A stretch of 6,626 bases of DNA from Reyranella sp. GTDB taxonomy: Bacteria > Pseudomonadota > Alphaproteobacteria > Reyranellales > Reyranellaceae. Within the stretch, counting starts at the first letter, position 1. Each line of letters opens with the position of its first letter. Location: positions 1 to 6,626 of the forward strand of contig JADHLS010000301.1 of the NCBI GenBank assembly GCA_016780605.1, read 5' to 3'. Below are positions 5,579 to 6,626 of this stretch, one piece after another. The notes beneath the pieces are model-generated. The model worked only from the letters and a program-made list of their open reading frames with translations, was not told the DNA's origin and made no database searches. The position numbers and the translations under genes are program-made.

Positions 5579-6460
5579 ATGCCCGTACTCAGCCGCGAGC
5601 AGATCGACGCCTTCTGGCGCGACGGCTATCTCATGGTCGAGGACGCGGTGACGCCGGCCCAGCTTGGCGCGCTCCGCTCCGAGATTGCCAAATGGGTCGA
5701 GGAGAGCCGGGCACACATCGCCCCGTTCGGACCGCCCACGGTCGACGGCCGACCGCGCTTCGACATGGGGAGCGAGCACACGGCCGAGAAACCGGCGCTA
5801 CGCCGCGTCAACAATCCATCCGACATTTCCGACGCCTATCGCGACGTGATGCTCGATGCGCGCACCGTCGACATGCTGGTCGACCTGATCGGGCCGGACG
5901 TCAAGTTCCACCACTGCAAGATCAACCTGAAGCTCTCGGGCGCCAGGACCGAGGTCGCCTACCACCAGGACTTCGCCTACACGCCTCACACCAATTCCGA
6001 CGTGGTGACGGCGCTGCTGTTCCTCGACGACATCGACGAGAGCAACGGCTGCCTCACCGTGGTGCCGGGCTCGCACAAGGGGCCGATGCTGTCGCTGTTC
6101 GACGGCGAGCGCTTCACCGGCGGGGTCGCGGCCGACGAGGAGAAGGCGGCGCTCGCAAAGTCGGTGCCGTGCCTTGGCAAGGCAGGCAGCGTCTGTTTGA
6201 TGCACACGAAGCTGCTGCACGGCTCGGCCGCCAACGGCGCCGACAAGCCGCGCGGCCTCTATATCTGCGTCTACACGGCGGCCGATGCCGTGCCCATTGC
6301 GCGCAATCCCATGCCGAGCCTCAACGAGGGCCGCATCGTGCGCGGCAAGGAAGCGCGCTTTGCCCGCCTGACCGAAGGCCTGGTCGAACTGCCCAAGCAA
6401 CCCAAGTCGGCGTCGTTCTTCACCGTGCTCGGCCAGGAGTCCAAGCAGGCTGCTGAGTGA
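5579..6460 (+). CDS. Phytanoyl-CoA dioxygenase (PhyH) family Fe(II)/2-oxoglutarate oxygenase
   Basis: This 293-aa cytoplasmic non-heme iron oxygenase couples 2-oxoglutarate decarboxylation to substrate hydroxylation. The N-terminal LSREQIDAFWRDGYLMVEDAVTPAQLGALRSEI (4-36) is the usual PhyH opening. The double-stranded beta-helix core carries the iron ligands H129 and D131 (YHQDFAY), then LLFLDDIDESNGCLTVVPGSHKG (146-168), the distal ligand H214 in LLHGSAANG, and R225 (KPRGLYI), which should bind the 2-oxoglutarate carboxylate. All catalytic residues are therefore present. Length matches the family (about 270-310 aa). ATG 5579 has GGGAG about 10 nt upstream. In the PhyH prototype the substrate is a branched acyl-CoA hydroxylated at C2. 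Placement after a CoA-transferase and a crotonase fits an acyl-CoA substrate, but bacterial family members also act on free acids, phosphonates and other small molecules. Confidence 0.93.
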   Translation: MPVLSREQIDAFWRDGYLMVEDAVTPAQLGALRSEIAKWVEESRAHIAPFGPPTVDGRPRFDMGSEHTAEKPALRRVNNPSDISDAYRDVMLDARTVDMLVDLIGPDVKFHHCKINLKLSGARTEVAYHQDFAYTPHTNSDVVTALLFLDDIDESNGCLTVVPGSHKGPMLSLFDGERFTGGVAADEEKAALAKSVPCLGKAGSVCLMHTKLLHGSAANGADKPRGLYICVYTAADAVPIARNPMPSLNEGRIVRGKEARFARLTEGLVELPKQPKSASFFTVLGQESKQAAE

Positions 6461-6626
6461 GTGAGCCGTTTCCGGCCTTCGCGGAGTCCGCGGCTGCGGG
6501 AGAGACAGCGGCGTTGTTTGCGGACATCCGGGCCACCGTGGGCGTGCGTGTGGTCAACTTGGTGTGGCGTCACCTGGCGACCATCGAAGGCGCCTTGCCC
6601 TGGGCCTGGCGGGCGGTGAAGCCTTT
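6457..6626 (+). CDS. DehI-family (2-haloacid dehalogenase-like) protein, 5' end only
   Basis: Only the first 56 codons are inside the window. From GTG 6457 the frame reads SEPFPAFAESAAAGETAALF, then ADIRATVGVRVVNLVWRHLA, then TIEGALPWAWRAVKP. This resembles the N-terminal repeat of DehI, the group I 2-haloacid dehalogenase (PF10778): the same order of a GE-x-x-x-x-x-x-DIR-x-T-x-x-V stretch, then R-x-LAT-x-x-G-x-LP-x-AW. DehI removes halide from 2-haloalkanoic acids with inversion to give 2-hydroxyacids; its catalytic aspartate lies further downstream and cannot be checked here. The GTG overlaps the dioxygenase stop by 4 bp (GTGA), a translational-coupling arrangement, and an in-frame stop at 6454-6456 prevents an earlier start. 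Many family members sit in genomes with no proven dehalogenation, so 'DehI-family' is the safe name. Confidence 0.75.
   Translation, partial: MSEPFPAFAESAAAGETAALFADIRATVGVRVVNLVWRHLATIEGALPWAWRAVKP

Noticed and set aside
5485..6456. Alternative 323-codon plus-strand frame overlapping the dioxygenase gene
   Set aside because: Its Arg-rich translation is an out-of-frame reading of the PhyH gene, whose metal ligands and family motifs are all in the other frame.

Overview
The window is 6.6 kb of high-GC bacterial chromosome, densely packed with genes. Gene content (MHS-family symporter, XRE-cupin and LysR regulators, family III CoA-transferase, crotonase, PhyH dioxygenase, DehI-family protein) and codon use suggest an alphaproteobacterium of the Rhodospirillales/Reyranella/Bradyrhizobium kind. 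That placement is inference from general familiarity, not from a marker gene.

Left part (1-1991): an MHS-type major facilitator transporter on the minus strand runs off the left edge. It is divergent from a DJ-1/PfpI-family gene, which is followed by an XRE-cupin transcription factor gene. The 156-bp divergent spacer holds a perfect short palindrome (672-684) overlapping weak promoter-like hexamers, a reasonable candidate operator.

Middle part (1992-3503): a small secreted protein resembling YdhR-type dimeric alpha/beta-barrel monooxygenases lies on the minus strand, convergent with the XRE-cupin gene (6-bp gap). It starts with TTG behind a strong Shine-Dalgarno. It is divergent from a GcvA-like LysR regulator gene that starts with GTG.

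Right part (3504-6626): an apparent plus-strand catabolic operon encodes a family III (CaiB/BaiF, formyl-CoA transferase-like) CoA-transferase, a crotonase-fold enzyme lacking both classical hydratase glutamates, a phytanoyl-CoA dioxygenase-family Fe(II)/2-oxoglutarate enzyme with an intact metal triad, and the 5' end of a DehI-family (2-haloacid dehalogenase-like) gene overlapping the dioxygenase stop by 4 bp. The first two genes are separated by a striking 67-bp nested inverted repeat (26-bp perfect arms, each itself a palindrome).

Working model (inference): the LysR protein senses an organic acid. The CoA-transferase activates it to a CoA thioester. The crotonase-like and PhyH-like enzymes then process the acyl chain, with PhyH-type and DehI-type chemistry both able to yield a 2-hydroxy acid. 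This set looks like an uncharacterised acyl-CoA or alpha-oxidation-like pathway. No substrate can be named from sequence alone.
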